In this document: one piece after another, positions 61,768 to 64,000 of the stretch
Layout: the number at the start of each line of letters is the position of its first letter
How positions within the stretch are numbered: position 1 is the stretch's first letter
Origin: Marinarcus sediminis
GTDB lineage: Bacteria; Campylobacterota; Campylobacteria; Campylobacterales; Arcobacteraceae
Assembly (NCBI RefSeq): GCF_048571275.1
Contig: NZ_CP182357.1
Location: 2,418,001-2,482,000, forward strand
DNA length: 64,000 nt
Reading direction: 5' to 3'
Position numbers and translations under genes: made by a program
The notes under the pieces: generated by a model
Told to the model about the DNA's origin: nothing
Databases searched by the model: none
The model's input: only the letters and a program-made list of their open reading frames with translations

Positions 61768-63555
61768 ATGAAACTCTCCTTAAAAACACTTCTGATTATC
61801 TCTTTCTCTTTCGTTATTGTAATTTCTATGAGTACGATAACAATAATGAGTTATTATTCAACCAAAGCAAATATGGCAGAGCAATCCTTTAAAATAATGC
61901 AAAACATATCTGACTTTGCCGTTGACAAATCTAAAACATACATGAATGTTGCAACAGATGCCTCTTTTTTAACTAAAAACCTTGAAAACAAAAATGTGCT
62001 TAATGTAAATAATCAAAAAAATCTTATTAACTATTTTTATGAACAAATGGCCATAAATCAATACTTTTCAGCCATCTATTATGCCTCTAAAGATGGAAAT
62101 TTTTTGATGCTTTTAAAAGATGATAAAGGATATTTAAAAAAAGATATTACAATAGATAAAAAGGGGAAAAGAGTTGTCAAGATTTTACATCATGACAAAG
62201 ATTTGAACTTTATAAACGAAGAAACACTTGATAAAGATACCTATGATGCAAGATTGAGACCTTGGTATATCAACGCCGTTGAACATAAAAAATCAACCTG
62301 GACAGAGCCATATGTATTTTATACTTCAAAAAAAACAGGCATCACAATATCAACGCCACTTTACGATAAAAACCATGCATTATTAGGTGTCATTGGAATT
62401 GATATTGAAATTGAACGATTATCTACGTTTATCAATAATTTAAAACTCGGAGACAATGGGAAAGTATTTTTGATTAATAGCTCATTAAAAATCATATCTC
62501 TGCCTTCAGAAAAAAATGAAATCAGAACAATGGAGAGTCTCAATGAGAACAGTGTGATAAAACTGGCTTACAATGAACTCAAAAAACTCACCGATGTGAA
62601 ATCAATCAAAAAAAAGTTTTTCCTGACTTTTAAAAAAGATGACAACTATTATCAAGCGATGTTTTTACCCTTTAATATTGGAGATTTAGAGTGGACAGTT
62701 GGTATGTATGTGCTTGAAGATGATTTTTTAGGCATATTAAAAAACAATAATTTCTTCAATATTTTATTTATTATAGTCATTGGCTTTATCTCTTTGTTTA
62801 TCAGTTTGAAAATATCCAATTATATTTCAAGCCCCATATTAAAACTCAGAGATATGACCAAAGAGATGGAGTTACTCAATCTAAATCAATCCGATGTTAA
62901 TCCAAATCCAATTAAAGAGATCAATGAACTCATTGCCTCTTTTAACCATATGAAAATAAATTTAAAAGAGTCCTATGTAGATACTTTGTTCAGACTTGCC
63001 GTGGCATCTGAGTATAAAGATACTGACACAGCAGAACATATTAATAGAATAGGTTTATATTCACAAGCCATAGCCCAAAAACTGTGTTTAAATAAAAATG
63101 ATATTTATATTTTAAAACATGCCAGTGCCATGCATGATATTGGTAAACTGGGCATTCCAGACAGAGTACTCTTAAAACCTGGGAAATTGAATGAAGAAGA
63201 GAGAAAAATAATCGAAACACACCCCGAAATTGGTGCAGCTATATTAAAAAACCCTACTTCTGAAATCATGAAAATGGGAAGAGACATCTCGTTATATCAC
63301 CATGAAAAATGGGATGGTACCGGTTATCCAAAAGGCTTAAAAGGCGATGCCATACCTCTGTTTGCAAGAATCGTTTCTATTGTAGATGTTTTTGATGCCT
63401 TGATGTCAAAACGATGTTACAAAGAAGCCTTTGATGAAACAAAATCTAAAGAGATTATTTTAGAAGGAAAAGGCACCTTTTTTGACCCAAAAATTGTAGA
63501 AGCCTTTGAAAAATGTTTTAAAGAGTTGGTTAAAATATCAAAAGAGAATTCCTAA
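61768..63555 (+). CDS. HD-GYP cyclic-di-GMP phosphodiesterase with periplasmic Cache sensor
   Basis: A 595-residue membrane protein. N-terminal helix (about 5-28), a double-Cache-like periplasmic domain (DARLRPWYINAVEHKKSTWTE; GVIGIDIEIERLS), second helix (about 325-345), a HAMP-like linker, and an HD-GYP domain with HDIGKLGIPD (about 454) and HHEKWDGTGYPKG (about 508-520). All catalytic hallmarks are intact, so it should hydrolyse cyclic di-GMP in response to an external ligand. The second ATG (61768) is used because AGGA would be too close to the first. Not co-operonic with the kinase genes. Confidence 0.9.
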   Translation: MKLSLKTLLIISFSFVIVISMSTITIMSYYSTKANMAEQSFKIMQNISDFAVDKSKTYMNVATDASFLTKNLENKNVLNVNNQKNLINYFYEQMAINQYFSAIYYASKDGNFLMLLKDDKGYLKKDITIDKKGKRVVKILHHDKDLNFINEETLDKDTYDARLRPWYINAVEHKKSTWTEPYVFYTSKKTGITISTPLYDKNHALLGVIGIDIEIERLSTFINNLKLGDNGKVFLINSSLKIISLPSEKNEIRTMESLNENSVIKLAYNELKKLTDVKSIKKKFFLTFKKDDNYYQAMFLPFNIGDLEWTVGMYVLEDDFLGILKNNNFFNILFIIVIGFISLFISLKISNYISSPILKLRDMTKEMELLNLNQSDVNPNPIKEINELIASFNHMKINLKESYVDTLFRLAVASEYKDTDTAEHINRIGLYSQAIAQKLCLNKNDIYILKHASAMHDIGKLGIPDRVLLKPGKLNEEERKIIETHPEIGAAILKNPTSEIMKMGRDISLYHHEKWDGTGYPKGLKGDAIPLFARIVSIVDVFDALMSKRCYKEAFDETKSKEIILEGKGTFFDPKIVEAFEKCFKELVKISKENS

Positions 63556-63703
63556 AAAGAGATAACTTATTTAAAGTCAAGATTTAACCTTTGGGGTATA
63601 TTCAAAGTCATCTTTATCATAATATAGTCTCTCTTCTATAACATGACATATTTATTAGGTTATCGTTATCATCTGCCCTCTAAATACTTGGGTCGAAGAG
63701 CTT

Positions 63704-64000
63704 TTAAATAACTATTTTAAACGATAAGCCCTCATTTCTATTTTCTGCTGTTATTTGTCCCTTTAACTTTTGAGAAACTATCTCTTTTGCCAAATACAAA
63801 CCTATTCCCGTAGAAGAGCTCTCTGAGAAATTTTTTTCAAATATCTTTTCTATAAAATCTTTACTTACGCCACCTGCATTATCTTCAAAAATAATTTCAA
63901 GTTTTGTCTCTATTTCTTTGACTAAAATTCTTATTTTAGGACTTTTTATCTTTCGTCGTTCAAAAGCTTTTAGGGAGTTCTCAAATAAAATCATCAGCAC
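63704..64000 (-). CDS. histidine kinase, C-terminal ATPase part (cut by window edge)
   Basis: The last 98 residues of a sensor kinase whose start lies beyond the window. The N-box segment ILFENSLKAF, G1 box DNAGGV and G2 box TGIGLYLAKEI belong to the HATPase domain. The sequence is less like the other kinases here (GLYLAKEI in place of GLYM). Sensor domain not visible. Confidence 0.88.
   Translation of the reverse strand: MLMILFENSLKAFERRKIKSPKIRILVKEIETKLEIIFEDNAGGVSKDFIEKIFEKNFSESSSTGIGLYLAKEIVSQKLKGQITAENRNEGLSFKIVI

Noticed and set aside
1..64000. CRISPR arrays, tRNA and rRNA genes, prophage or intact transposase genes
   Set aside because: Looked for spaced direct repeats, T-loop signatures and transposase or integrase motifs on both strands; none seen.

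Overview
The window is AT-rich, tightly packed bacterial DNA with short intergenic gaps. The gene set points to Campylobacterota, most likely an Arcobacter-like marine or free-living lineage: AcnB and FumC, a Campylobacterota-style formate dehydrogenase locus with a small Tat-targeted companion, many Cache-domain histidine kinases and chemoreceptors, and DUF2721, DUF302 and DUF6172 proteins. This placement rests on protein recognition by eye. No rRNA, tRNA, CRISPR array or intact insertion sequence was seen.

Layout. 1-2.8 kb: a minus-strand operon of a TetR-type regulator and the small and large subunits of a cytoplasmic group 2-like [NiFe]-hydrogenase whose large subunit ends at its last metal-binding His. 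2.9-7.1 kb: aconitase B and class II fumarase. 7.2-16.8 kb: a compact plus-strand operon with a full set of fatty-acid beta-oxidation enzymes (acyl-CoA synthetase, thiolase, FadJ-type multifunctional enzyme, FadE-type dehydrogenase) ending in an unusual acyltransferase/alpha-beta-hydrolase fusion. 16.8-24 kb: YebC, small membrane proteins, a histidine kinase, a HAD phosphatase, a ferritin-like protein, several unknowns and a possible small RNA. 24-28 kb: CheY, a three-gene thiol-redox operon (TlpA-, DsbA- and DsbB-like) and CorA. 28-33.5 kb: two more paralogous Cache histidine kinases and a methyltransferase. 33.5-48 kb: mostly housekeeping and small conserved genes (RraA, a chemoreceptor, an RNase H-like protein, RidA, RhlE with a structured leader, YcaO, a transporter, a nucleoside deoxyribosyltransferase-like protein, an aldolase-like protein, MOSC).

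47.9-48.6 kb is a 630-base non-coding stretch full of perfect stem-loops and different in character from its surroundings. 48.9-58.1 kb is a minus-strand formate dehydrogenase operon: Fe-S protein, TorD-like chaperone, Tat peptide protein, FdhA (Cys form), FdhB, FdhC, FdhD, a small Cys-motif repeat protein and a degenerate cysteine desulfurase-like protein. Divergent from it (58.3-61.6 kb) is a three-component signalling operon (periplasmic binding protein, histidine kinase, response regulator). The shared intergenic region carries repeated TTTACCA-type sites, so this system probably controls the formate dehydrogenase. An HD-GYP phosphodiesterase with a periplasmic sensor and the end of another histidine kinase close the window.

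Taken together the region describes a respiratory, chemotactic organism that can draw electrons from formate, possibly senses or oxidises H2, runs a TCA cycle and may degrade fatty acids.
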